From: Hymenobacter terricola
GTDB lineage: Bacteria; Bacteroidota; Bacteroidia; Cytophagales; Hymenobacteraceae
Direction of reading: 5' to 3'
Length of the DNA: 64,000 bases
NCBI RefSeq assembly: GCF_017921975.2
Contig: NZ_JAGEMO020000007.1
Coordinates: forward strand, 248,001-312,000
The notes beneath the pieces were generated by a model. It was not told where the DNA came from and did no database searches. It saw nothing but the letters and a program-made list of their open reading frames with translations. Positions 8,135-16,765 of the stretch are shown in pieces (within the stretch, counting starts at the first letter, position 1; the number at the start of each line of letters is the position of its first letter). The position numbers and the translations under genes are program-made.

Positions 8135-8359
8135 TTAGGACGAGGCCAGGAAATCGGTCAGGGTGATTTCGGGCTGGCGGCCGGCCAGGATTTCGGGCAC
8201 TTCGAGCAGGGCCTCGCCCATACCTTTGAGCACCAATTCGCGGCCTTGCAGCTGGCGGTAATATTGCTTTAGCTCCAGCCAGTCGGCGATGGGCAGCACC
8301 ACGGCTTCGGGCTTGCCGCTGGCATCGGTGAGGTAGTGCAGGGAGTCGGGGGCGGACAT
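8135..8359 (-). CDS. antitoxin of a RelE/ParE-type system
   Basis: 74 residues when started at the ATG at 8359 (MSAPDSLHYLTDASGKPEAV). The pattern of an N-terminal strand region, a PIADWLELKQYYRQL helix and a short C-terminal tail fits the small antitoxins found upstream of RelE/ParE toxins in Bacteroidota: DNA-binding or autoregulatory at the N-terminus, toxin-neutralising at the C-terminus. The frame runs to 8440, but the extra residues look non-coding. It is coupled to the broken toxin with no gap. With the toxin dead, it may persist as an orphan or an anti-addiction module. Confidence 0.7.
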   Translation of the reverse strand: MSAPDSLHYLTDASGKPEAVVLPIADWLELKQYYRQLQGRELVLKGMGEALLEVPEILAGRQPEITLTDFLASS

Positions 8360-8415
8360 AGGATTGAGTTTTAGCAAATAAACAACCTGGCGACGATTAG
8401 CGCCTCCTGTTTCTG

Positions 8416-8670
8416 TTAAAAAACGCCGCTCAGCAGCCAATAAAGCAATACCAGAAGCAAAAAAACAGGTAAGCCACGCCGAAAACCTGCGCTGGCTTTA
8501 AGCCCGTAAATGGCTAGTACTAAAACCCCAGCCGCGCCCCAGGCTAGCACGAGCCCTACATAGGGCAAGATGCACAAGCCGCCATCGCAACCCGAGCCCC
8601 AATCGACACTCCGAAACCAGACCAGCAACAAAACGCAAAGGACTAGCCATGCAAAAACATAGTTCTTCAT
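8416..8670 (-). CDS. small three-span membrane protein
   Basis: 84 residues, mostly hydrophobic, with three predicted spans: AWLVLCVLLLVWF (5-20), a Gly/Leu/Val-rich one at about 35-55 (YVGLVLAWGAAGVLVLAIYG), and VFLLLVLLYWLL at the C-terminus; two cysteines lie in the loop CDGGLC. Base composition is AT-richer than the flanking genes. No family is recognised. It sits between the dehydrogenase gene and the antitoxin on the same strand, inside the segment bracketed by the duplicated dehydrogenase ends. Confidence 0.6.
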   Translation of the reverse strand: MKNYVFAWLVLCVLLLVWFRSVDWGSGCDGGLCILPYVGLVLAWGAAGVLVLAIYGLKASAGFRRGLPVFLLLVLLYWLLSGVF

Positions 8671-8712
8671 AGCTGAGCCAATGATGTCTGTACCTACGAA
8701 CTAAAGCTTACT

Positions 8713-9948
8713 CTACTTGAACGCCTGAATGCCGGTAATGTCCGCGCCGGTGATGAGCAGGTGAATGTCGTGCGTGCCCTCGTAGGTAATCACCGACTCC
8801 AGGTTCATCATGTGGCGCATGATGGGGTACTCGCCGGTGATGCCCATGCCGCCGTGAATCTGGCGGGCTTCGCGGGCCACGTGCAGGGCCATGTCCACGC
8901 TGTTGCGCTTGGCCATACTGATTTGGGCGCTGGTGGCTTTGCCTTCGTTTTTGAGCACGCCCAGGCGCCAGGCCATGAGCTGGGCTTTGGTGATTTCGGT
9001 AATCATCTCGGCCAGTTTCTTCTGCTGGAGCTGGAAGCCGCCGATGGGCTGGCCGAACTGCTCGCGCTGGAGCGAGTATTTCAGGGCCGACTCGTAGCAG
9101 TCGATGGCCGCGCCGATGGCACCCCAGGCAATGCCGAAACGGGCCGAATCGAGGCAGGAAAGCGGGCCTTTGAGGCCGTCGATGTTGGGCAGGATGTTCT
9201 CTTTGGGGATTTTCACGTCCTCAAACACCAGCTCGCCGGTGGTGCTGGCGCGCAGGCTCCACTTGTTGTGGATTTCGGGGGTGCTGAAGCCTTCCATGCC
9301 GCGCTCCACGATGACGCCTTTGATGCGGCCCTGCTCGTTTTTGGCCCAGACCACGGCCACCTGGCACTCGGGCGAGTTCGAAATCCAGAGCTTGGCCCCG
9401 TTCAGCAGGTAATGGTCGCCCATATCCTTGATGTTGGTGGTCATGCCGCCGGGGTTCGAGCCGTGGTCGGGCTCGGTGAGGCCGAAGCAGCCGAGCCACT
9501 CGCCGGAGGCCAGCTTGGGCAGGAACTTGCGGCGCTGCTCTTCGGAGCCGTAGGCGTAGATGGGGAACATCACCAGCGAGCCCTGCACCGAGGCCGTGGA
9601 GCGCATGCCGGAGTCGCCGCGCTCAATCTCCTGCATGATGAGGCCGTAGCTGATGTAGTCGAGGCCGCCGCCGCCATATTCCTGCGGGATGGTGGGACCG
9701 AAGGCGCCCACGTCGCCGAACTTCTTCACGATTTCGCTCGGGAAGTGCGCGTCCTGCGCCCATTTCTCAATGTTGGGGCTGATTTCTTTTTTTACGAAAT
9801 CGCGGATGGACTGGCGAATGAGCAGGTGCTCCTCGGTCAGCAGGCCGTCGAGGTCGAAATAATCGGTGAAGCCGTTGGCGTTGGTGCTGCCTTTCTGGGC
9901 AGTGTGGGCTTTGGCCTGGGGGGAGAGAACGTCGGCTTCCGAAGACAT
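8713..9948 (-). CDS. glutaryl-CoA dehydrogenase-like acyl-CoA dehydrogenase
   Basis: FAD-dependent acyl-CoA dehydrogenase of 411 residues. Glutaryl-CoA dehydrogenase oxidises and decarboxylates glutaryl-CoA to crotonyl-CoA in lysine and tryptophan breakdown. The order is the usual N-terminal helical domain, the FAD/substrate part with FGLTEPDHGSNP and WISNS, and the C-terminal helical domain with QFGQPIGGFQLQQ, ARQIHGGMGITGEY and the catalytic-Glu motif TYEGTHDIH (Glu390), close to known glutaryl-CoA dehydrogenases. The ATG at 9948 (MSSEADVL) is preferred over 10026. Cytoplasmic; it diverges from the permease gene. Confidence 0.9.
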   Translation of the reverse strand: MSSEADVLSPQAKAHTAQKGSTNANGFTDYFDLDGLLTEEHLLIRQSIRDFVKKEISPNIEKWAQDAHFPSEIVKKFGDVGAFGPTIPQEYGGGGLDYISYGLIMQEIERGDSGMRSTASVQGSLVMFPIYAYGSEEQRRKFLPKLASGEWLGCFGLTEPDHGSNPGGMTTNIKDMGDHYLLNGAKLWISNSPECQVAVVWAKNEQGRIKGVIVERGMEGFSTPEIHNKWSLRASTTGELVFEDVKIPKENILPNIDGLKGPLSCLDSARFGIAWGAIGAAIDCYESALKYSLQREQFGQPIGGFQLQQKKLAEMITEITKAQLMAWRLGVLKNEGKATSAQISMAKRNSVDMALHVAREARQIHGGMGITGEYPIMRHMMNLESVITYEGTHDIHLLITGADITGIQAFK

Positions 9949-10147
9949 GGGTGGGGGGTTGGGGTGGGAGTTGGCACAAAGATAACAGGCTGGGGCGAGG
10001 TGCCGTTTCGGGAGGCACTTCTCCAATAAGCAGTACCAATGGCTTACCTTTCATTCCGCCAGCCAACTTATTAGCACCGGATTTCACCCCCGAGGACAAT
10101 GCGCCTCCTGGGCCGGCGGTTGATTTTCCTCCGCCTCGCGGCCTTTC

Positions 10148-11887
10148 ATGAGCCATAAAAGAAAACTATCCGAGCTGGAAGCCACCGCCATCTGTGGCAA
10201 CGACATTTCCTCCTCCTGCCTCTACGTGTCGGCGCTGGCCATTTCCTACGCCGGGCAATACGCCTGGCTGGCCCTGCTGCTGGTGGGCGCGGTGCTGTTT
10301 CTGTTCCGCAAAATATACGGCGAAGTAGTGGGTGCCCTGCCCCTGAACGGCGGCGCCTACAACGTGCTGCTGAACACCACCAGCAAGCACAACGCCGCGC
10401 TGGCGGGCTGCCTCACCATCCTCTCGTACATGGCCACGGCTGTGCTTTCGGCCAACGAGGCCATGCACTACCTGCACACGCTGTGGGCGGCGCTGCCCAT
10501 CATCGGGGCCACGCTGGGGCTACTGGGGCTGTTTTTGCTGCTCACCATCCTGGGCATCTCCGAATCGGCGAAGGTGGCAGTGGTTATTTTCATTACCCAC
10601 CTGGCTTCGCTCACGCTGCTGGTGGGCGTGGCGGGGTGGTACATCATCACGCACGGCATGCCGCACCTGGCGCTCAACTTCCAGGTACCGCCGAAGGGTG
10701 GCAGCATCGTGGGGGCGCTGTTTTTCGGATTCAGCGCAGCCATGCTGGGCATTTCGGGGTTCGAAAGCTCGGCCAACTTCGTGGAGGAACAGGCCCCCGG
10801 CGTGTTCCAGAAAACGCTGCGCAACATGTGGGTGGTGGTCACGGTGTTCAACCCGCTGCTGGCCTTTGTGGCCATTGCGGTGCTGCCGCTGGCCACCGTG
10901 GGGCCGCACGCCGAAACGCTGCTTTCGTACCTGGGCACCGTGGCCGGCGGGCACTGGCTGGGCACGCTTATTTCGGTCGATGCCGTGGCCGTACTCAGCG
11001 GGGCCGTGCTCACTTCCTTCGTGGGCGTGAGCGGGCTGATGAAGCGCATGGCCCTGGACCGCATCCTGCCCGAGTTTTTTCTGCGGGAAAACGGGCGGCA
11101 GAGCAACTACGTCATCCTCCTCACCTTTTTTCTGCTGTGCGTGTCGGTGCTGCTCATCACCCACGGCGAGCTGGGGCCGCTGGCGGGCGTGTACACCATC
11201 TCGTTTCTGTCGGTGATGTCGTTTTTCGCCTACGGCAACTTCCTGCTCAAGAGCAAGCAGCCGCACCTGCCCCGGCCGATTCGGGCCAGCATCATCACCG
11301 TGGGGCTGGGCCTGACGGGCGTGCTGGTGGCCCTGTTCGGCAACATCAAGCTGCACCCCGAAGACCTGGTGGTGTTCCTTGAATACTTCCTGCCCTCCAT
11401 GTTCCTGGTCTACTTCATGCTGAACCGCACCACCGTGCTGCAAATGCTGATGATGGCCGTCGAAACCCTCACCAAGCCCCTGCCCCGGGCCGCCCGCATC
11501 ACCCGCCTGCTGGTGTGGCGCGAGCTGCGGGCGCTGGCCCGGCAGGAATACATCTTTTTTACGAAGGATGACAACGTGGTCAACCTCAACAAGGTGATGG
11601 CCTACGTGGTGGCCAACGAGTTTACCAACCGCCTCAAAATCGTGACCCTGCTCAAGTACGATGAGGACTACCCCGCCGAGCTGCTCGCCGACATCGGGGT
11701 GCTGAGCCAGGCCTACGAGCAGATTTCAGTAGACGTCGTGGTGATGACGGCCCACCTCGGCCCAGAGCTGGTGAACGACCTCTCGAAGCAGTGGAACATC
11801 CCCAAAAACTTCATGTTCATTGGCTCCACCGGCGACTGGGCCCCGTACCACATTTCGGAGCTCGGCGGCGTGCGATTGATAATCTAA
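10148..11887 (+). CDS. APC-superfamily amino acid permease
   Basis: 579 residues with about twelve hydrophobic spans in residues 1-430. The start ELEATAICGNDISSSCLYVSA resembles the APC first span with its small-residue substrate break, and span 6 carries FFGFSAAMLGISGFESSANFVEEQ, the usual APC signature. A cytoplasmic tail of about 140 residues (431-579) has alternating strands and helices (LKIVTLLKYDEDYP, VDVVVMTAHLGPELVNDL), possibly a regulatory alpha/beta domain. The substrate cannot be told; amino acid or related cation symport is the family role. A bidirectional terminator separates it from the convergent receptor gene. Confidence 0.85.
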   Translation: MSHKRKLSELEATAICGNDISSSCLYVSALAISYAGQYAWLALLLVGAVLFLFRKIYGEVVGALPLNGGAYNVLLNTTSKHNAALAGCLTILSYMATAVLSANEAMHYLHTLWAALPIIGATLGLLGLFLLLTILGISESAKVAVVIFITHLASLTLLVGVAGWYIITHGMPHLALNFQVPPKGGSIVGALFFGFSAAMLGISGFESSANFVEEQAPGVFQKTLRNMWVVVTVFNPLLAFVAIAVLPLATVGPHAETLLSYLGTVAGGHWLGTLISVDAVAVLSGAVLTSFVGVSGLMKRMALDRILPEFFLRENGRQSNYVILLTFFLLCVSVLLITHGELGPLAGVYTISFLSVMSFFAYGNFLLKSKQPHLPRPIRASIITVGLGLTGVLVALFGNIKLHPEDLVVFLEYFLPSMFLVYFMLNRTTVLQMLMMAVETLTKPLPRAARITRLLVWRELRALARQEYIFFTKDDNVVNLNKVMAYVVANEFTNRLKIVTLLKYDEDYPAELLADIGVLSQAYEQISVDVVVMTAHLGPELVNDLSKQWNIPKNFMFIGSTGDWAPYHISELGGVRLII

Positions 11888-11892
11888 GGCCC

Positions 11893-11932
11893 AAAAGAAG
11901 CCCCGAATCCTGCCGATTCGGGGCTTCTTTAC
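11893..11932. terminator. bidirectional terminator between convergent genes
   Basis: Perfect 16-bp stem AAAGAAGCCCCGAATC / GATTCGGGGCTTCTTT with a 5-nt loop; A-rich on one side and T-rich on the other, so it can serve both the permease (+) and the TonB receptor (-). Confidence 0.9.
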
Positions 11933-11943
11933 TTATCAGCGGG

Positions 11944-14406
11944 TTAAAACCGCAGATTCAGCGAGGCCAGGAAACTGGTTTTGGCCTGCGGGTAGAAATA
12001 GTTGAAATACTGGGCCTGGCCTCCGCTCACGTAGCCGTAGGTGTAGCCGTTGTTCACGTACTCGGTGGCGAAAACGTTGTTGACGAGCACGGCCATTTCC
12101 ACCTCGCGCAGGCCGGCGAAGGCGGCCGGGTGCCAGAGGTAGCGCAGGCGCACGTCCTGCACGTAGTAGGGCGCGATGCTACGGCTTGCGGTGCTGGTGT
12201 TGTCGAGGTACTGGCGGCCGGCGTAGCGGGCCAGCGCGGCCAGGCGCAGGCCGGGCAGGGCCTCGTACTCGGCGGTGTAGGCGGCGGTGAGGTCGGGCGA
12301 GAAGGCGATGTTCGTCTGCTTGAACGCGGTGGCTTTTTCGCCGCCCTGGTCGTAGTCGGTCAGGTAGTCGGTGTAGTTGTTAATTTTGTTGCGACTGGCC
12401 GTGGCCGTGCCCGTGAGGCTGAGCTTGGTGACAGGCCGCCAAGTCGCTTGGGCTTCCACGCCGGCGCGGTAGGAGTCGGCCACGTTGGTGTGGATGGGGT
12501 TGCCCACGTCATCGAGGTGGCCGCTGAGCACGAGCTGGTTGCGGTAGCGCATGTAGTAGCCGTTCAGGCTGGCCTGCACCTTTTCGGACGAGTGGCGCAG
12601 GCCGGCTTCGTAGTTGAAGAGGGTTTCGGCGGTGGGGCGGCGGTTGGCGGGCGTATCGGTGTAGTCGGTGCGGGTGGGCTCGCGGCGGGCCACGGCGAAG
12701 GAGGCGTAGGCCTGCAGGTCGGATTGAACCTGGTAGGTCAGGCCGGCCTTCGGGTTCAGAAAACTGAAGTTGATACCCTGCTGGCTTTTGCCGCCGTTGG
12801 GGCTGCCATCGGGGGCGAACAGCTCGTAGCGCACGGTGCGGTATTGCAGGTCGCCGAAGGCAGCCAGCGCATCATTGATACTCACGTTGGCGCGGGCATA
12901 CACGTTGAAGTCCGTCTTGTGGGCGTTGGGCTCGTCGTAGTAGCGGGTGCCGGTTTCGGGAATGAAGGTGCCGCGCTGGGCCCAGGTCAGCTCATCGAAA
13001 TGCTGGCCCCGGTAGCCCACGAAGGCGCCGCCCAGCGTGGCCTCGGTCACGCGGCCGCTGGTGGGGCGCAGCTGCAAGGCGTAGGTAGCGCCGTAGAGGT
13101 CGGTTTTGAGCCAGCGCCGGCGGATGACGTCAGTGCTGGTCAAAGTATCAAGACTACCCGCGGAATTGGGCTGGTACACCGGCCCGCGGATGCCGTATCT
13201 GGCGAAATCCTGGTTGGCCTTATACTCCTCATAGTAGCCGCCGCCGCGCGTCCAGAAGGGCGTCACGCTCAGGTTGAGCGTTTTCGTGAGCTGGCGCGAA
13301 ATCAGGAACTGGTAGTAGTCCTGCTGGTAGTTGTCGGTCTGGTTTTTATAGGCCGGCAGGTGCTGGCCGTAGTCGGTGCCGGCCTCGTTGTAGCGGCGGT
13401 TTTTGTGCAGCAGCGAGTCGGCCAGGCCGTACCAGCTTTGGTAGGTGGTCTCGTAGCCCGTGAGGACGAGGGCGCGCAGCAGGGTCTTGCTATCCGAATA
13501 CGTGCCGGCCAGGTACAGCGACTTCAGCCGCGACCAGCCCCGGTCGATGTAGCCTTCGCTCTGCACCCGCGAGGCGCGGGCATCCACCGTAAAGTGGCCG
13601 TTTATCAGTCCCGTACCGGCCATGATGGTCGATTTCCAGGTACCAAACGAGCCGGCCGAGTTATTGACCTCCGCGTAAGCCTTGGGCCGCAGGCCGAGGG
13701 TTTCCACGTTCAGGCTGGCCCCGAAAGCGCCCGCGCCGTTGGTGCTGGGCCCGGCCCCGCGCTGCACCTGGATGCTTTGGGTGGAGGAGGCCAAATCCGG
13801 CAAATCGACGAAGAACACGCCGTGGCTTTCGGCCTCGTTCACCGGCACGCCGTTCAGGGTCACGTTGATGCGGGTGCCGTCGGTGCCGCGAATGCGAATA
13901 CCGGTGTAGCCCACGCCAGTGCCGGCGTCGGAGGTCGTGACCACGCTCGGGGTTTGGTCGAGCAGGTAGGGAATGTCCTGGCCGAAGTTGCGGGCCTGAA
14001 GCTGCTCGCGGCTCACGTTCTGGTAGGCGGTGCCGGTTTTGTCGGTGGCGCGGGTGGCGGTTACCACGGCCTCGGGCGTGAGCAATGAATAGGTCGCCAA
14101 ATAGATATCCGGCAGTTGCTGAGCACTGGGCGAACCGGCGACTGTTAACGTCGCCGGCATCCAGCCCTGGAGGATTACCTGCAGTTGGTGCTGTCCGGGT
14201 CCTACCACCGGAATAGTAAAGCGCCCATCCGAACCGGTGGTGCCCACCACTTTATCATCGAGCACCACGGTGGCCTTGTTGACCGGGCCAGGTTCGCTAA
14301 CGTGCGCAAAATCGGCCAAGGCAAGGCCGGACACGGGGCCTTGCGCCCATGCCGGCGCGGCGGCCAACGCACATAGCGCCGCCCCCGCAAAGAGTTTCGT
14401 TTTCAA
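11944..14406 (-). CDS. TonB-dependent receptor under TPP riboswitch control (probable thiamine receptor)
   Basis: An outer-membrane TonB-dependent transporter of about 820 residues: signal peptide (KTKLFAGAALCALAAAPAWAQ), a carboxypeptidase-regulatory-like beta domain (TTGSDGRFTIPVVGPGQHQL), plug domain (VRIRGTDGTRINVTLNGVPVN is the plug core) and a 22-strand barrel ending in the aromatic SLNLRF. No ATG lies between the riboswitch and the signal peptide; TTG at 14406 is the best start, since the frame upstream to 14625 is simply the riboswitch read as protein. TPP-controlled receptors of this kind (Omr1) are inferred thiamine importers in Bacteroidota. The PnuC-like transporter upstream at 16766 fits the same pathway. 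Confidence 0.88.
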   Translation of the reverse strand: MKTKLFAGAALCALAAAPAWAQGPVSGLALADFAHVSEPGPVNKATVVLDDKVVGTTGSDGRFTIPVVGPGQHQLQVILQGWMPATLTVAGSPSAQQLPDIYLATYSLLTPEAVVTATRATDKTGTAYQNVSREQLQARNFGQDIPYLLDQTPSVVTTSDAGTGVGYTGIRIRGTDGTRINVTLNGVPVNEAESHGVFFVDLPDLASSTQSIQVQRGAGPSTNGAGAFGASLNVETLGLRPKAYAEVNNSAGSFGTWKSTIMAGTGLINGHFTVDARASRVQSEGYIDRGWSRLKSLYLAGTYSDSKTLLRALVLTGYETTYQSWYGLADSLLHKNRRYNEAGTDYGQHLPAYKNQTDNYQQDYYQFLISRQLTKTLNLSVTPFWTRGGGYYEEYKANQDFARYGIRGPVYQPNSAGSLDTLTSTDVIRRRWLKTDLYGATYALQLRPTSGRVTEATLGGAFVGYRGQHFDELTWAQRGTFIPETGTRYYDEPNAHKTDFNVYARANVSINDALAAFGDLQYRTVRYELFAPDGSPNGGKSQQGINFSFLNPKAGLTYQVQSDLQAYASFAVARREPTRTDYTDTPANRRPTAETLFNYEAGLRHSSEKVQASLNGYYMRYRNQLVLSGHLDDVGNPIHTNVADSYRAGVEAQATWRPVTKLSLTGTATASRNKINNYTDYLTDYDQGGEKATAFKQTNIAFSPDLTAAYTAEYEALPGLRLAALARYAGRQYLDNTSTASRSIAPYYVQDVRLRYLWHPAAFAGLREVEMAVLVNNVFATEYVNNGYTYGYVSGGQAQYFNYFYPQAKTSFLASLNLRF

Positions 14407-14476
14407 AAAAGTAAGGTAAAAAATGGAACGCGCCGTCGCCCCAGGGGTCGGAGCGGCAGCGGAAACGTCCGCGGAT

Positions 14477-14565
14477 TGTTTATTCCCTTCGCCGGCATTA
14501 CCCGGTTCAGGTTCGATGGGTATCATCTCAGCCGATGTCGTGCACAACATCAGCACCCCTAAACA
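14477..14565 (-). promoter_or_regulatory. TPP riboswitch (THI element)
   Basis: On the minus strand the leader shows all core parts of the TPP aptamer in order: P1 strand TGTTTA, AGGGGTGC, a P3 hairpin TGATGTTGTGCACGACATCG, CTGAGATGATACCC, GAACCTGAACCGGG, TAATGCCGGCGAAGGGAA and the closing P1 strand TAAACA. GGGGT pairs with ACCC (P2) and CCGG with CCGG (P4/P5). It binds thiamine pyrophosphate and is expected to switch off the receptor gene when thiamine is plentiful. The 70-nt expression platform has GC-rich hairpins followed by a T run; whether it terminates or blocks translation cannot be told by eye. Confidence 0.95.
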
Positions 14566-14570
14566 GGACG

Positions 14571-14578
14571 CAAAGGTA
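14571..14578 (-). promoter_or_regulatory. promoter -7 element for the TPP-controlled receptor
   Basis: TACCTTTG on the minus strand is a perfect Bacteroidota -7 element (TAnnTTTG) and lies 6 bp before the first riboswitch stem, so transcription would start right at the aptamer. No clear -33 TTTG is seen. Confidence 0.7.
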
Positions 14579-14743
14579 CACCCGCGGGCCGCTACGGCCC
14601 TAATGCCTCGCAGCCGGCCGGCCACAGAGTAAGCAGCAGCTTGGTGGTTTGCTCAACGTCAGTTAATTTAGGGACGTCGCTCGGCACAACGCCGGGCCGG
14701 GGCCATACGTTGTATACTCCGCACCGCTTCAGCCGCATTCGCC

Positions 14744-14968
14744 ATGTTCAGCCTCGTTTACGCCGTTGCTCTTTGCGCCTTCTTGTTGTTTGTGCTGGCG
14801 CTGCCACGCCGGCGGCGCGTGATACCGCCCCCGCCGCCCTCCGACGGCGACGACGACGGCGGCGAACCGCACGACCCCGGCCTGCCCGACCTGGACCTGC
14901 CGCCTGGTATCTCGCGCCCCATCAACGACTGGGAACCGGATTATAATAAGCGCCGGGTTGAGATTTAA
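14744..14968 (+). CDS. small membrane-anchored acidic protein
   Basis: 74 residues: one N-terminal membrane span (LVYAVALCAFLLFVLALP) followed by RRRR, a proline run, an Asp/Gly-rich stretch (SDGDDDGGEPHDPG) and a C-terminal part with LPDLDLPPGISRP and WEPDYNKRR. The positive residues after the span predict the tail on the cytoplasmic side. It is divergent from the receptor gene and followed by a strong terminator. Similar proline/aspartate-rich one-span proteins occur in Hymenobacter-like genomes; function unknown. Confidence 0.6.
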   Translation: MFSLVYAVALCAFLLFVLALPRRRRVIPPPPPSDGDDDGGEPHDPGLPDLDLPPGISRPINDWEPDYNKRRVEI

Positions 14969-15030
14969 GCCGTCATTGCGGCGCTGAACTGAACTAATAC
15001 GCCCTGTTGCTGGCGCCCAAATACGGAATC

Positions 15031-15067
15031 AAAAAGCCCCGGCTCTGCTCGAGAGCCGGGGCTTTTT
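15031..15067. terminator. strong hairpin terminator
   Basis: Stem AAAAAGCCCCGGCTCT / AGAGCCGGGGCTTTTT with a small loop, 62 bp after the small membrane gene and facing the 3' end of the kinase-epimerase gene; usable from both sides. Confidence 0.85.
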
Positions 15068-15157
15068 GATGTGGTGGTGAAGGGTTGGCGCGTTATCGGG
15101 GTGGGTGCTGCGGGTGGCACGGCTTGACGCCGCTTCTCCTTGCAGTGCCGCCTGGCG

Positions 15158-16600
15158 TTACCCTACTTCAATGGTGTAAGCGGCCGTAAAAATCTGGCCG
15201 GGCTCCAGGGTCAGGATGCCTTCTTTTTCGCGCAGCTCGCCGGGCTCGCCGGTGGGGCTGGCCACGCCGTGCCAGGGCTCGACGCAGACAAAGCCCGCGC
15301 CGGGCCCTTTGGTCCAGAGGCCGAGGTAGGGAAAGCCATCGAAGCGAAAGCGCACGAAATGCGCCGACCGGCGCGAGCGCAGCGTGAGGTTGGTGAAGTC
15401 GTAGTGCTTGAACACGAGCGCATCGTCGGCAAATAGCTCGTAGGTGAGCGGCAGCTCCCGCCCTTCGGTGAGGACCGGGGCCGTTTGGCCGGTGAGCAGG
15501 CCGCCGTGCAGCAGGTGGCGCTTCAGGGTAACGGGGTGGTCAAATTCAAAGTAATAGTCTTCGAACAGCTCGCCGGGCAGCAGGGGGCAGCGCACGGCCG
15601 GGTGCGCGCCAATGCTAAAGAGCAGCGGCTGGTCGGGGGCGGGGTTGCGCACGTCCCAGCGCACGGTGAGCAGCGCGTCGCGCAGGGTATAGGTAATGGT
15701 GAGCTCGAAGGCGAAAGGAAACACCGTGCGGGTGGTTTCGTCGTGCTGCAGCCGGAACACCAGCTCGGTGGGGCTGTGGTGCACCACGGCAAATTCCTGG
15801 TCGCGGGCGAAACCGTGCTGGGGCAGCTTGTAGTCGCGGCCCTGGTACTGGTAGGCGTCATCGGGCAGGCGGCCCACCAGGGGAAACAGCACCGGCGCGT
15901 GGCGGGCCCACACGGCGGGGTCGGCGGGCCACACGTACTCAAGGCCGTTGGCCGTCGTGACCAGGCTGGTGAGCTCGGCGCCGTGGGTGGCAAAGGTGGC
16001 GCGGCAGCGCGGGGTGTTCAGGGTGTAGCGGGCGGGATGGTAGGACACCTTGGGCTCTTCAACAAGGAGCGGTTGCGGGTGGGTGGCGCTATACAGCAGC
16101 TCATCCACCAAAAAGCAGGCCTGGGCGAAGCGGCGTTCTTCATCGCCGGAAATTTCGGCAAAGTTGGACATTTGCTCCCGCAGCTCCCGCTGGTAAAGGT
16201 CGTAGAACTGCTGGCGCAGGTGCGGGTGTTCGCGCAGCGGGTCGGACTGCCAGGGAACGTCTACGCCCATGAGCAGCACGAGGTCGTAGTGCTGCTGGTC
16301 GATACACTTCAGTATCCATTCGGGGCAGGAGCCGAAGGAGTGCTCGGCCCAGATTTTTATCACCAGCAGGTCGCTGTCGAAGAACACCACGCGATGGGCC
16401 CGGGCGGCGGCTTCGGCTTCCGCGGCCAACTGGCCCCGGGCTATTTCCTCGAGGTCTCCGGCAGTGTAGCGGGGCCCGGAAACGGCCAGATACTCACGGG
16501 CAAACTCGGGGGCAAAGGAGGTGCCGTAATGCGCCGCCAGCCGCATGGCCAGCGTCGATTTGCCCGTCGATTCGGGGCCGGTAAGGGAAACGCGCAGCAA
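15158..16600 (-). CDS. NadR-like kinase fused to aldose-1-epimerase-like domain
   Basis: One 480-residue frame with two unrelated domains. Residues 1 to about 178 are an AAA_28/NadR-type nucleoside kinase: P-loop GPESTGKST (8-16), FAREYL (34-39), FFDSDLLVIKIWAEHSFG (73-90) and DVPWQSDPLREHP lid (114-126). Residues about 185-480 are a LacX-like aldose 1-epimerase: AELTSL, LFPLVGRLPDDAYQYQG, SIGAHPAVRCPL with the expected catalytic His, and CVEPWHG. The epimerase part could start on its own at GTG 16046-16048, but no stop separates the two. NadR-type kinases usually phosphorylate ribosylnicotinamide and pair with PnuC, which is encoded just upstream here. Confidence 0.85.
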   Translation of the reverse strand: MLRVSLTGPESTGKSTLAMRLAAHYGTSFAPEFAREYLAVSGPRYTAGDLEEIARGQLAAEAEAAARAHRVVFFDSDLLVIKIWAEHSFGSCPEWILKCIDQQHYDLVLLMGVDVPWQSDPLREHPHLRQQFYDLYQRELREQMSNFAEISGDEERRFAQACFLVDELLYSATHPQPLLVEEPKVSYHPARYTLNTPRCRATFATHGAELTSLVTTANGLEYVWPADPAVWARHAPVLFPLVGRLPDDAYQYQGRDYKLPQHGFARDQEFAVVHHSPTELVFRLQHDETTRTVFPFAFELTITYTLRDALLTVRWDVRNPAPDQPLLFSIGAHPAVRCPLLPGELFEDYYFEFDHPVTLKRHLLHGGLLTGQTAPVLTEGRELPLTYELFADDALVFKHYDFTNLTLRSRRSAHFVRFRFDGFPYLGLWTKGPGAGFVCVEPWHGVASPTGEPGELREKEGILTLEPGQIFTAAYTIEVG

Positions 16601-16765
16601 CTGGGTGGGGGCGGAAAGGAGGTGAAAGAAAGAGGGAAGGCGGCGGGAACCGTCAGCGAGTCATTATTGGGTGGATAATGAGGGTGCCTCGCAGCGGAGC
16701 AATCGGGTAAAGGTCGTAATGGTTTGTGATTTTGCGAGGCATTTTTTTCAGTACCCGCTTAGGTA

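Noticed and set aside
11791..14088. Plus-strand frame of 765 codons opposite the TonB receptor
   Set aside because: Ala/Gly/Val-rich low-complexity sequence with no domain, lying antisense to a clear receptor gene.
14406..14625. ATG at 14625 as the receptor start
   Set aside because: It lies upstream of the promoter and the codons to 14406 include the whole riboswitch, so it cannot be the start.
16685..16749. Inverted repeat TGCCTCGCA...TGCGAGGCA followed by a T run
   Set aside because: Arms are only 9 nt with a 39-nt loop and the T run would serve the plus strand, where no gene ends; not counted as a terminator.
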